From Candidatus Eiseniibacteriota bacterium (GTDB lineage Bacteria > Arandabacterota > Arandabacteria > Arandabacterales > Arandabacteraceae): a stretch of DNA of 12,555 nt. The translations under genes and the position numbers were made by a program. This document shows, piece after piece, positions 1 to 6,725 of the stretch. How positions within the stretch are numbered: the stretch's first letter is position 1; the number at the start of each line of letters is the position of its first letter. Below the pieces are notes generated by a model that was not told the origin of the DNA, did no database searches, and saw only the letters and a program-made list of their open reading frames with translations. The stretch spans positions 1-12,555 of the forward strand of contig JAUXGG010000015.1 of NCBI GenBank assembly GCA_030622265.1, written 5' to 3'.

Positions 1-1
1 A

Positions 2-94
2 AAACGCATTGAGAAGATCGAAGGCCAGGTTGCGGATGAATTCGGCAAGACTACAATCGCAGACCTGTTGCAGGACCAGGAGGTAAGAACATGA
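2..94 (+). CDS. C-terminal end of an Rrf2-like transcriptional regulator (partial)
   Basis: The window opens inside a reading frame whose last 30 codons run from position 2 to a TGA at 92-94. The visible tail reads KRIEKIEGQVADEF, then GKTTIADLLQDQEVRT. The ending 'TTIADLL' resembles the C-terminus of Rrf2-family regulators (typically '…TLADLL…'), which often sense Fe-S clusters or redox state. An Rrf2 regulator would suit the Fe-S protein that follows. The stop overlaps the next start by four bases (ATGA), and the frame contains the next gene's ribosome binding site, so the two are translationally coupled. The family call rests on a short motif only. The N-terminal helix-turn-helix is outside the window, so another family remains possible. 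Confidence 0.45.
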   Translation, partial: KRIEKIEGQVADEFGKTTIADLLQDQEVRT

Positions 95-918
95 AACGCG
101 ACATGATAACCATTGACGAAGAGAAGTGTACGGGATGCGGGGAGTGTGTCCCCAACTGCCCGGAGGGTGCGATCCAGATCATCGACGGGAAGGCCCGCCT
201 GGTGAGTGACCTCTTCTGTGACGGGCTTGGTGCATGCATCGGCCATTGCCCCGAGGACGCCATCACGATAGAGAACCGCGAAGCTGAACCGTACGATGAG
301 GCCAGGGTGATGAAGAACAGCGTGAAGGCGGGGCCGGCTACCATTAAGGCTCACTTGATGCATCTTAAGGACCACAATCAGATCGAGTACCTGACCCAGG
401 CCCTCGCTTACTTGCGCGAGAAGGGAATCACCGTACCGGACATGGCTGCAGGGGAGAACGCACATGGGCCGGCCGGCTGCCCGGGCATGAAGGTCATGGA
501 CTTCCGGGAAGAGAAATCCGGGATCCAGGATTCGCAGGCCATATCCGCCAGGTCGGAGCTCAGGCAATGGCCTGTGCAGCTTCAGCTGCTGAACGCGAAT
601 GCGCCCTACTTCCAGGACTCTGACCTGGTAATCGCGGCCGACTGCGCGCCATTCGCGTATTCCAACTTCCACAACAGGTTCTTGAAGGGCAAGTCCCTTA
701 TCATCCTCTGCCCCAAACTGGACAAGGTGCTGGAGGAGTATGTCGAGAAACTCACGGAGATCTTCACGAACAACAATGTAAAGTCAATAACCCTGGTGCA
801 TATGGAAGTGCCCTGCTGCTTCGGCCTGAGTCACCTGGTCGAGGAAGCCTTGAAGCGCTCGGGCAAGAACATAGTCATCAAGGATTACACCCTCTCGATA
901 AAGGGAGACATTGTCTAA
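91..918 (+). CDS. 4Fe-4S ferredoxin-domain protein with C-terminal Cys-containing domain (275 aa)
   Basis: The N-terminus (about residues 5-62) is a bacterial-type ferredoxin domain. Cluster motif 1 is complete: Cys13, 16, 19 and 23 in CTGCGECVPNCP. Motif 2, CDGLGACIGHCP, has only Cys43, 49 and 53, with Leu where the second Cys would be. I recall the same substitution in other proteins of this family. After a linker comes a GCPG motif (129-132), then WPVQLQLL (160-167), an APYF…ADC stretch, 'CPKLD' (207-211) and a CCFG motif (242-245), giving further candidate cluster or redox cysteines. The role is presumably electron transfer or redox sensing in the cytoplasm; the partner is not known. The start is supported by a full AGGAGGT at 78-84, six bases ahead. 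It overlaps the upstream regulator-like gene by 4 bp and is followed after 12 bp by a cupin gene, an arrangement I recall from anaerobes. The family is clear; the function is not. Confidence 0.85.
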   Translation: MKRDMITIDEEKCTGCGECVPNCPEGAIQIIDGKARLVSDLFCDGLGACIGHCPEDAITIENREAEPYDEARVMKNSVKAGPATIKAHLMHLKDHNQIEYLTQALAYLREKGITVPDMAAGENAHGPAGCPGMKVMDFREEKSGIQDSQAISARSELRQWPVQLQLLNANAPYFQDSDLVIAADCAPFAYSNFHNRFLKGKSLIILCPKLDKVLEEYVEKLTEIFTNNNVKSITLVHMEVPCCFGLSHLVEEALKRSGKNIVIKDYTLSIKGDIV

Positions 919-930
919 GGAGAGTACACC

Positions 931-1275
931 ATGAACGAAAACACTGGAACGCCCGAGGGGCAGGACATAGATGCAAGCCCGTTTAAGCTTGCCGCCTTGA
1001 TCGACTACCAGGACGGATCGATCGTGAGCCGCATGCTGGTCAAGAAGGACGCCGGCACCGTCACCCTCTTCGCCTTCGACAAGGGCCAGGGCTTGAGTGA
1101 GCACAAGGCACCCTTCGACGCGCTCGTATATGTAATCGAGGGGGAGACCGAGATCACGATATCCGGCAAGGCCATGACATTGAAAACGGGTGACACTGTA
1201 ATTATGCCGGCGAACGATCCTCATGCCCTCAAGGCGGCAGAGAAATTCAAGATGCTGCTGGTCATGATAGAATAG
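931..1275 (+). CDS. Small single-domain cupin protein (114 aa)
   Basis: This is a one-domain cupin beta-barrel. Motif 1 spans about residues 52-71 and motif 2 about 87-102 (G-x5-P…PHAL). Compared with the canonical metal-binding pattern, motif 1 keeps His58, but the second His is Ala60 and the Glu is Ala64. Motif 2 keeps His98. Only two of the four usual metal ligands therefore remain, so a catalytic metalloenzyme is unlikely; a ligand-binding or redox-accessory role is more plausible. AAGGAG at 917-922 overlaps the preceding stop codon and lies 8 bp from the ATG, so it is translated from the same mRNA as the Fe-S protein. A large palindrome with a T tract follows 12 bp after the stop. Function is not known. 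Confidence 0.85.
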   Translation: MNENTGTPEGQDIDASPFKLAALIDYQDGSIVSRMLVKKDAGTVTLFAFDKGQGLSEHKAPFDALVYVIEGETEITISGKAMTLKTGDTVIMPANDPHALKAAEKFKMLLVMIE

Positions 1276-1287
1276 CAGGAAGGACAA

Positions 1288-1345
1288 GAGGAAATAGGGG
1301 ACAGACACCGATTTCCGGAAATTGGTGTCTGTCCCCTATTTCCTC
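1288..1345. repeat. 58-bp nested palindrome, REPIN-like
   Basis: Arms 1288-1309 and 1324-1345 are exact reverse complements of 22 bp. The 14 bases between contain a perfect 12-bp palindrome (1311-1322), and the remaining pair 1310/1323 is G/T. In all, 28 of 29 pairs are Watson-Crick and one is a wobble. It is also two abutting units: each half (1290-1316 and 1317-1343) begins with GGAAAT and ends with ATTTCC, so each half could fold alone. The core GGGGACAGACACC resembles palindromes I recall next to REP-associated tyrosine transposase (RAYT) genes. No such transposase is in the window. Confidence 0.8.
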
Positions 1346-1355
1346 CCCTTTTTTT
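1288..1355 (+). terminator. Probable Rho-independent terminator of the Fe-S/cupin operon
   Basis: The 29-pair stem ends at 1345 and is followed, after CCC, by seven T (1349-1355) on the plus strand, 12 bp after the cupin stop. This fits an intrinsic terminator, although the stem is unusually long. It may be a mobile palindrome recruited as a terminator. Confidence 0.6.
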
Positions 1356-1356
1356 C

Positions 1357-1385
1357 TCGACTTAGCCTCGAATCTGTGATACAAA
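1357..1385 (+). promoter_or_regulatory. Candidate sigma70 promoter for the 102-aa gene
   Basis: TCGACT (1357-1362, 4/6 to consensus) and TACAAA (1380-1385, 4/6) are separated by 17 bp, with an extended -10 TG at 1377-1378. It lies just after the terminator and about 25 bp ahead of the next start codon. The match is by eye and moderate. Confidence 0.35.
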
Positions 1386-1409
1386 TTCTAGAGAGGTGAA
1401 GTCATCCGC

Positions 1410-1718
1410 ATGTTACTCGATGATCTGAAGGGCGATGTCGTCCTCATCAAGCTTCGTGAGTTCGAGGAGCTCATTACCTTCGGCATCAGCTCTACGAACA
1501 TCTATGCGAAGGTCGTCGAAATCGACGACCGGGTTGGGCTATGGGTGGAGAATCCGAGCTGGTCTCCGAGGATGGCCCAGCCCGAGGAGGAGGACGAGAG
1601 GCATCTGGCGCACGTCCTCATCCGGTGGGAATATGTCATCGGAATCATGACCTTCCCTGAACGCCAGGGTTTCGATGAGGATGACGAGATCAAGCCCATC
1701 GGCTTCTCGGCAGCATAG
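1410..1718 (+). CDS. Conserved-looking small acidic protein, possible Sm/SH3-like barrel (102 aa)
   Basis: I do not recognise this family. The protein is soluble, acidic and has no signal peptide or membrane segment. Predicted strands such as GDVVLIKL (8-15), YAKVVEID (32-39) and HVLIRWEYVIGIMTF (68-82) alternate hydrophobic residues. The last stretch resembles the '…IPW..I..I' strand of Sm/Hfq-like small barrels, so that fold is a guess. A Glu/Asp-rich loop (59-63) splits the strands, and the C-terminus is acidic. The ATG is preceded by AGAGGTGA (1392-1399) at 10 bp. It stands alone between a terminator and a convergent gene, so it is probably monocistronic. Confidence 0.65.
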   Translation: MLLDDLKGDVVLIKLREFEELITFGISSTNIYAKVVEIDDRVGLWVENPSWSPRMAQPEEEDERHLAHVLIRWEYVIGIMTFPERQGFDEDDEIKPIGFSAA

Positions 1719-1754
1719 ACGGACAGTAGAAGACCGGGGTCTCCTTTCCAATCA

Positions 1755-1778
1755 ATTGGCCCTCCTCGCGAGGGCAAT
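1755..1778. terminator. Weak hairpin between convergent genes
   Basis: ATTGGCCCTC (1755-1764) and GAGGGCAAT (1770-1778) pair with one bulged G around a 5-base loop. It sits in the 153-bp convergent gap between the small acidic protein gene and the clan CD peptidase gene, where a bidirectional terminator would be expected. No good T tract follows on either strand, so the call is weak. Nothing else is evident in the gap. Confidence 0.25.
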
Positions 1779-1871
1779 TAGGACCTGGCCCCGATCTTTT
1801 GCCGGTAGCACTTGCTGCCCGCAACACCTGCTGCCGAACCATCCTGTTCGCAGATGGGTCACGTGAGAAGC

Positions 1872-3623
1872 TTACTTTGCTATAACCACTTTGGCCGTGG
1901 CTCCGCCCACCGGAGTCTCGATTCTTACGAAATATACTCCGGGGACAAGTTTCTCTCCCGTGGCGCTGCGCCGGGCGAGCTGCACCACGTGGTATCCCGC
2001 GGGCCGTTCGCTGTCCATGAGACTCTGCACCCGCCGGCCGGCAACATCATATAGGTTCAGGCTGACCCGCATGGTCTCCGGCAGTCCAAAGAGGATCTCG
2101 GAGCCGGGCTTGACGGGGTTACCCGATGCCGTCCGGAGCACAATCCCTTCCGGAGTGCCGGCGAGCCCGCCGCTGTCCAGGCCTGAGGTTGTTCCCCAGA
2201 GCGTGAAGTTGGCGGCACTCTTATTCGCCGCCTGGTTGAGGCCCGCATCGGTGGCGATAATCCTGATCCGGGCTGTCTTCGAGTCGATGTCCGGCACCGT
2301 CCACATGAAGGAGGAGTCATTGGGCTCACCGGTCGCGATAGTATCGGGAAACGTGAAGCCGCCATCGGTTGAAAGCACGATGTCCACCGAATCCACGCTG
2401 ACATTGTCGACAGCGATCCAGGTGATTTCGTAGTCGGTCCCGTGATAAAGCACCTCGCCGCCGCCGGGAATGATGGCGCTCACGTGGGGAGGCCAGGGAT
2501 CACGCTTAATGACGGGAACCACCGCCCACGCCGTATCCCCGGCAAAGCGCATGCAGCCGTTGAGACCACAGGCCGGGTAATCCGCCTGCGCCATATCGAA
2601 GGCGTCCTTCACCGTATTTCCCTGGTTCATATAGTTAAACAGCGCGGTCTGCCAGCCGATAGAGTGTCCCCAGCATGCATCGCACCAGGTCTCCGCCATA
2701 CCGCAATAGCCCACCACCGTGGTGCTTTCAGCTTCGCCCTTGCGGAATTCATAGGCGAAAGTCCCGCTTCCGGTCTCACACATTCCGCCACAGCTGCCTA
2801 TGAAGGTGAAGGGCATCTTGGTATAGTCGGCGATCCAGGAAGAGATCTCATTTGCGTGGATTGTCGAGGGGATGCCTCCCAGGCATCCGGACTGAAAGTA
2901 TTCACTTCCTCCATGAGCCAGCTCATAGAACATCGCAGTCGTCCCGGTCTTGATGGTGGCGCTGACCTTACCGTCCCTCGGCCATCTCTCAGCCTGCGCG
3001 GGGTATCCCATCGTGTTAAACCAGCTGGCGGCATTGTTCATCCAGCTGGTCCAGGCCCCGCTGCAGGAATCGCCGAATTCCCAGGGACCGGTAAGCGAGA
3101 ACCCTGTAACTGGAGGCGGAATACCGTATCCCAACCTGGCGCCTGTTACCGCATCGATGATGGTAATGACCAGCCTTCCCTCATCATCGCTTCGTACGAC
3201 CCAGCAAGGGTTCCCGGGCGCGGGATCGAGGGGAAAGACATCTGATTCAGGCGAGATGATATAGAGCCGGCTCGAAAGCACCGTCCCATCAACCACTGCT
3301 TCGGCAGCTTCGCTTTGGAGGAGGTCCGGCGGCAGGATCCCGGGCAGGCCATCGCGCCAATTGGACTTCCTTGCAAGCAATTCATCAGTGCTCTTATCGA
3401 ACTGGTAGATTATGTAATCATTCTCCACCAGGGCCTCGCCAAGCATTCGCTGGTGATAGTAAACCCGCTTATTGCCGAATTCGGCTTCCACAAAGGGAAG
3501 GTCGGATGAGTCATAACGCTTCAGCAGGGCCTGGGCCCCGGCCTGGCCGGCAGCCAGAACGAGAATGGCCAATAACACAATTGCAGCAAAGCTCGTAAGT
3601 GCCGAATGCCGCCCCATACTCAT
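1872..3623 (-). CDS. Secreted caspase/gingipain-like (clan CD) cysteine peptidase with Ig-like and T9SS/FlgD-like tail (583 aa)
   Basis: Residues 1-31 form a signal peptide (basic start, hydrophobic core, AGAQA cleavage region). A propeptide-like region (about 32-170) ends in a PepSY-like 'ITIIDAVTGARLGYG'. The catalytic-like part carries a His-Gly pair at His237 (YELAHGG) and Cys278 (FIGSCGGM), 41 residues apart. That is the His…Cys order and spacing of caspase-fold peptidases. A later 'MRFAGD' recalls the GDP motif of C25/C11 enzymes. Then come an Ig-like module (about 380-477) and a C-terminal sorting-type domain (about 494-583, …GVYFVRIET…KVVIAK). It is probably exported and displayed or released extracellularly. 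The frame is open further upstream, but the chosen ATG has GAAAGGAG about 7 bp ahead and starts exactly at the signal peptide. The tail is homologous to that of the neighbouring papain-like gene. Enzyme activity is inferred from motifs; the exact MEROPS family is uncertain. Confidence 0.8.
   Translation of the reverse strand: MSMGRHSALTSFAAIVLLAILVLAAGQAGAQALLKRYDSSDLPFVEAEFGNKRVYYHQRMLGEALVENDYIIYQFDKSTDELLARKSNWRDGLPGILPPDLLQSEAAEAVVDGTVLSSRLYIISPESDVFPLDPAPGNPCWVVRSDDEGRLVITIIDAVTGARLGYGIPPPVTGFSLTGPWEFGDSCSGAWTSWMNNAASWFNTMGYPAQAERWPRDGKVSATIKTGTTAMFYELAHGGSEYFQSGCLGGIPSTIHANEISSWIADYTKMPFTFIGSCGGMCETGSGTFAYEFRKGEAESTTVVGYCGMAETWCDACWGHSIGWQTALFNYMNQGNTVKDAFDMAQADYPACGLNGCMRFAGDTAWAVVPVIKRDPWPPHVSAIIPGGGEVLYHGTDYEITWIAVDNVSVDSVDIVLSTDGGFTFPDTIATGEPNDSSFMWTVPDIDSKTARIRIIATDAGLNQAANKSAANFTLWGTTSGLDSGGLAGTPEGIVLRTASGNPVKPGSEILFGLPETMRVSLNLYDVAGRRVQSLMDSERPAGYHVVQLARRSATGEKLVPGVYFVRIETPVGGATAKVVIAK
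1875..2486 (-). repeat. Paralogous tail module, copy 1 (Ig-like + sorting domain)
   Basis: This stretch encodes the Ig-like segment (about 2193-2486, with 'STDGG.TFPDT.A.GEPND') and the C-terminal sorting-type domain (about 1875-2144). The same two-domain order and motifs recur at 3787-4389 in the neighbouring gene. The resemblance is obvious in protein and still visible, though diverged, in DNA. The catalytic domains in front are unrelated, so this is module sharing rather than whole-gene duplication. Confidence 0.75.
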
Positions 3624-3678
3624 GAACACGCTCCTTTCACTGGATGTGCCTGTCGCTGGATACATAGCTTGCATGTGC

Positions 3679-3707
3679 ATTATACCATATGCGCTGCGCT
3701 TACTGAA
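3679..3707 (-). promoter_or_regulatory. Extended -10 promoter of the clan CD peptidase gene
   Basis: On the minus strand, TGGTATAAT (3687-3679) is a perfect extended -10. A weak -35, TTCAGT (3707-3702, 3/6), lies 17 bp upstream. It predicts a leader of about 50 nt before the ATG at 3623. This implies the gene is transcribed independently of the papain-like gene upstream. Confidence 0.6.
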
Positions 3708-3724
3708 GCCCTGAATACGGCGAC

Positions 3725-3780
3725 GGGCCCTCATAATGAGGGCCCATCGCAACGACCCACTTTGCGTAAAGCCGGGTCGT
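3725..3780 (-). terminator. Two tandem hairpins after the papain-like gene
   Basis: Read on the minus strand just after the stop codon, the first hairpin pairs 3774-3780 with 3752-3758 (ACGACCC/GGGTCGT) and has an inner CTTT/AAAG stem. The second pairs 3736-3745 with 3725-3734 (10 bp, GGGCCCTCAT/ATGAGGGCCC). Neither is followed by a T tract. They may end transcription Rho-dependently, or protect the mRNA 3' end, before the next promoter at 3679-3707. Confidence 0.4.
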
Positions 3781-3783
3781 GGG

Positions 3784-6252
3784 CTACCTGGCGAGTACGA
3801 CTTTGGCAGTCTTCGTGCCTCTGTCAGTGTCGAGTCTTACAAAATAGACACCGGGGCTGACCGGGGACCCTGAGACCCCATATCCATTCCAGTCTATTGT
3901 GTGGTAGCCTTCGGCGCGCCGGCCGCTCACCAGGTCTTTAACCAACCTGCCGCTAACATCATAGACATCGAGGCTGACCTGTGAGGAAGAGGGAAGGCCG
4001 AATACGATACGCGCCATGCCGCTGTTTATCACATCGAGGACCACATCCCGCGGGACATCCGCCGCCTCGGTAGGTCCCACGACCGAGGCGCTGCTCCAGA
4101 GGGTGAAATCCTCATCACTCATGTCATCTCCCTTATTGAAACTCGGATCTGATGCGACGACCTTTATCCGCGCCTTATCCGAGTCGATGTCGGGCACGTC
4201 CCAGCTGAAGTGACCGTCATTGGGCTCTCCGCTGGCGACGGTGTCCGGGAAAGTCGAGCCGCCATCCGTGGAGAGCAATATCGAGACCGAGACAACACCC
4301 ACATTGTCGGTGGCCGTCCACTGGACATCATAGCTGCCGCCGCACTGGCACTGCTCGCCCCCGTTGGGGTTCAAAACCGTGACGAGAGGCGGCTCCGCAT
4401 CCGGCACGGTGGCCGAGCATGCGATGATGCTGAAATCATCGATGGCCGCTTCAACGATCGATCCGCCGACCCCGTTATCCTGGGCGACGAAGCGGACCTT
4501 CACCTGGTCGGTGAGCGCCACATAGTCCTCGAGGAAAAATTCCATCCTGCTCCACTCACGGTCACTGTAGGCAAGGCTGTCAAGATGGATCCAGGTGGTT
4601 CCCCCATTATTGGAGACATATGTCAGGAAGTCATCATCATTGGGATTGGAGCCCGTCTCGCAGGCGTACCACCTGTAATATGTGAGAAGCGCGGAGTCCT
4701 TATCAGACAAGTCAACCATAGGACTGGTAAGTGTGGTCTTGCCTCCATCGACGTCATAGGTGCCAATCGATGTCCCGCCGGGGGTTGCCGTCACATAACA
4801 GTTTGTACCCGGCGATGGGGTGTTGTCGTCCTCCGGCTGAACCGGGTGAGTCCCCCAGTAAGTGCCGTCAGGATCTCCGCGCTCCCATATACCTGTCGAG
4901 GCGTCGTCATCGGGCGCCCCCACGGTCCAGCCCTGGTCGGACTCGAAGTCGTCGGCAAGAACCGTGATGATCTCCCCACCCTGGATGGAGAGGTTGATGT
5001 GTGATGTCCCCTGGTCTGAGGACACCACAAGATGCAGGTTTATCTGTCCGCATGAGGGTCCCGCAGGCGTCACCGCGAAACTGAAGTGGGGCGAATCCGA
5101 TTCCCCGGTCTCCCCTTTCGGGATGTCGGGATACCCGGCAACGCTCTCCAGGACGCTCACGCCGGGGGTCAGGCTTTCTATATACCCGCTCACATTGGTG
5201 GCCGTCTCCGCGCCTATGTTGAGGAGCGTCACGGGAAGCACAATCACCTCGCCGGTCTCGACATGGCCGTCACCGTCTCCGGCGCTATCATCGATGCTGT
5301 GGGAATCATGGAAGAAGTGGACCGTCTGGTCAGGCGTATAGTTTATGGCTGCGGCCCCGTAGCCTATATAGCAGGTGCCGTACTTCATGTAGATGAAGCC
5401 CCCATCTCCCCAGTCGGGCCCCCAGCTGTTCTTCACAATCCAGGCGCCGCCGCCTCCGCACATGGTGTCGTCCCATCCCACGATGGTGACCCCGTGGTTG
5501 ATCTCGGTGCAGTTCTCTTCGTAGCAGCCACCGGTATAGGAATTGAAGCCGCCGCAGACAGCCATCGCAACGGCCACCGGGCCGTCGAGCACAGCGGTCT
5601 TGATGGCATCGACTTCATCGCCGACATAGTAGTAGTCGTCGATCGTGGTGACGACATCGCAGGCGGTATGTACACACGGATCCGTGTCGTTCTCATGATA
5701 GGGCATGCAGGCTTCGCTGACGGCGCCGTAGGACATCCAAAGGTCGTAAGCGGTATCCATCCATCCGCCTCCGCAGCCGTCACCCTCGGTGTTGCACGAG
5801 AGTACTGCCTGCTCTGAGATGTTCTCGGTCAATCCGCTGTAGATGAGGATCTGCGATTCAAGAGCCGCGGCCGCGCAGAAGGCCCAGCAGCTTCCGCAGC
5901 CGCCCTGGTGGACGACCGGAGTTACGCCGCCCTGGGCTCGCCAGTCGAAGATCGAGGGGAAGTACATGCCCTCAGGCGCCTGGACCATTCTTCCTGCCTG
6001 CCTGGCCCTCGCGACATGCTCCTCGAAGTCGGGAGGTATGCGCGTTCCAAGCAGATTCTCAAACTCTTCTTCGGAGAGATGGGATACCGAGGTAGGCCCG
6101 GCCTGCCAGGAGTACCCCTTCTCATCTATCATCTGTCTAATCCGTTCTATGCGTTCCAGCTCTTCCTGTTCAGGGATACGGTCCAGGGCAAGAGCGGGCA
6201 GGCAGACGGAAAAGAGCCCTAAAAGCAAAAAAGCGATAGCAACAAAACGCAT
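3784..6252 (-). CDS. Secreted papain-like (C1) cysteine peptidase with MAM-like, Ig-like and T9SS/FlgD-like tail (822 aa)
   Basis: Residues 1-22 are a signal peptide. A helical propeptide-like segment (about 24-95) precedes a complete papain domain (about 97-305). The domain has oxyanion Gln116, nucleophile Cys122 (GCGSCWAF), His253 (INHG) and Asn275 (VKNSWG). A beta-rich CARDB-like stretch follows (about 310-425), then a MAM/jelly-roll-like domain (about 433-610). Next come an Ig-like module (about 622-719) and a C-terminal sorting-type domain (about 736-822, GVYFVRLD…KVVLAR). It is predicted to be an exported active protease, probably sent out by a T9SS-like route. The chosen ATG begins the signal peptide and has GAAGGAG about 8 bp ahead; the open frame extends 12 codons further without support. 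It has its own promoter at 6324-6353. Only the last two domains match the neighbouring clan CD peptidase. Confidence 0.9.
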   Translation of the reverse strand: MRFVAIAFLLLGLFSVCLPALALDRIPEQEELERIERIRQMIDEKGYSWQAGPTSVSHLSEEEFENLLGTRIPPDFEEHVARARQAGRMVQAPEGMYFPSIFDWRAQGGVTPVVHQGGCGSCWAFCAAAALESQILIYSGLTENISEQAVLSCNTEGDGCGGGWMDTAYDLWMSYGAVSEACMPYHENDTDPCVHTACDVVTTIDDYYYVGDEVDAIKTAVLDGPVAVAMAVCGGFNSYTGGCYEENCTEINHGVTIVGWDDTMCGGGGAWIVKNSWGPDWGDGGFIYMKYGTCYIGYGAAAINYTPDQTVHFFHDSHSIDDSAGDGDGHVETGEVIVLPVTLLNIGAETATNVSGYIESLTPGVSVLESVAGYPDIPKGETGESDSPHFSFAVTPAGPSCGQINLHLVVSSDQGTSHINLSIQGGEIITVLADDFESDQGWTVGAPDDDASTGIWERGDPDGTYWGTHPVQPEDDNTPSPGTNCYVTATPGGTSIGTYDVDGGKTTLTSPMVDLSDKDSALLTYYRWYACETGSNPNDDDFLTYVSNNGGTTWIHLDSLAYSDREWSRMEFFLEDYVALTDQVKVRFVAQDNGVGGSIVEAAIDDFSIIACSATVPDAEPPLVTVLNPNGGEQCQCGGSYDVQWTATDNVGVVSVSILLSTDGGSTFPDTVASGEPNDGHFSWDVPDIDSDKARIKVVASDPSFNKGDDMSDEDFTLWSSASVVGPTEAADVPRDVVLDVINSGMARIVFGLPSSSQVSLDVYDVSGRLVKDLVSGRRAEGYHTIDWNGYGVSGSPVSPGVYFVRLDTDRGTKTAKVVLAR
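3787..4389 (-). repeat. Paralogous tail module, copy 2 (Ig-like + sorting domain)
   Basis: This copy encodes an Ig-like segment (about 4096-4389, 'STDGGSTFPDT.ASGEPND') followed by the sorting-type domain (about 3787-4047). It matches copy 1 at 1875-2486 in order and motifs. The linker between the two domains differs in length and sequence. Confidence 0.75.
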
Positions 6253-6323
6253 AGGCACACTCCTTCTGGAACACCCGAGTTGGACCATAACTCCTGGGGT
6301 AGGAAAACCGCCTTGACCCGTTT

Positions 6324-6353
6324 ATTATACCGCAGATCGAGGGTGCATTTCAA
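6324..6353 (-). promoter_or_regulatory. Strong sigma70-type promoter of the papain-like gene
   Basis: On the minus strand, TTGAAA (6353-6348, 5/6) and a perfect TATAAT (6329-6324) are 18 bp apart. The predicted leader is about 65 nt before the ATG at 6252. This is the best promoter match in the window. Confidence 0.65.
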
Positions 6354-6382
6354 GTGTCTTGATCGCCGCAGGCCCAGATTTC

Positions 6383-6411
6383 TTGCGGCTCTCCGGCTGC
6401 CATGCCATAGT
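6383..6411 (+). promoter_or_regulatory. Weak candidate promoter for the small lipoprotein gene
   Basis: TTGCGG (6383-6388, 3/6) and CATAGT (6406-6411, 4/6) are 17 bp apart, with an extended TG at 6403-6404. It lies 40 bp ahead of the GTG start and is divergent from the peptidase promoter. The match is weak. Confidence 0.22.
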
Positions 6412-6450
6412 GGGTCGAAATCAGCACGGATAAACTGAGAAGGCAGACCC

Positions 6451-6676
6451 GTGAGGCAAGTCATGAGCTGCAAAACCTGTTTAGTCCTGCTTAGCTTGAT
6501 GGCATTATCCGCAATGACCGGCTGTGGCGGCGATAGTAACGGAGTGGAGGTTACTGAGCGGTTCAGTATCACCCATACTTCACCCCGGGACGGCGGCCGA
6601 GACGGGGAACTATCATATCATTATCGTCTGGTGGCAGGATACTGCGGGCGATCTTGAGGTGGAGATCGGTGACTGA
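6451..6676 (+). CDS. Small predicted lipoprotein, apparently frameshifted (about 74 aa if restored)
   Basis: The frame from GTG 6451 has AGAAGG 7 bp ahead. It encodes a lipoprotein-type signal: a hydrophobic core LVLLSLMALS, then MTGC with candidate lipidated Cys25, then GGDSNG. In its own frame it ends at a stop at 6655-6657 after a Gly/Arg-rich stretch (DGGRDGELSYHY…) that looks non-coding. Shifting +1 at the run CCCCGGG (6583-6589) instead joins …FSITHTSP to a protein-like tail, GTAAETGNYHIIIVWWQDT then AGDLEVEIGD, ending at TGA 6674-6676. Either one base is inserted here (mutation or assembly error) or a +1 slip occurs at CCC-C. I do not recognise the family. It could also be a chance frame, since it is short. 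The location would be a cell-envelope lipoprotein. Confidence 0.4.
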
Positions 6677-6725
6677 TCCCGCGGGAGCGTGAGATCTGCA
6701 AGGGAGGACTCGCTCCGAAACAGAT

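Noticed and set aside
784..1308. 174-codon minus-strand open frame over the Fe-S/cupin junction
   Set aside because: It overlaps two genes with clear motifs and ribosome binding sites on the plus strand and runs into the palindrome.
2442..3245. 267-codon plus-strand open frame
   Set aside because: It is antisense to the clan CD peptidase gene; no domain is recognisable, and the minus strand has a signal peptide, ribosome binding site and promoter.
4210..5817. Long plus-strand open frames (264 and 243 codons)
   Set aside because: They are antisense to the papain-like gene, where the catalytic motifs and domain order are clear, and they look like GC-driven shadows.
6684..6716. Inverted repeat GGAGCG/CGCTCC as a terminator between the lipoprotein and hflK
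   Set aside because: The stem is 6 bp with a 21-base loop and there is no T tract on either strand. A terminator is expected here but this one is not convincing.
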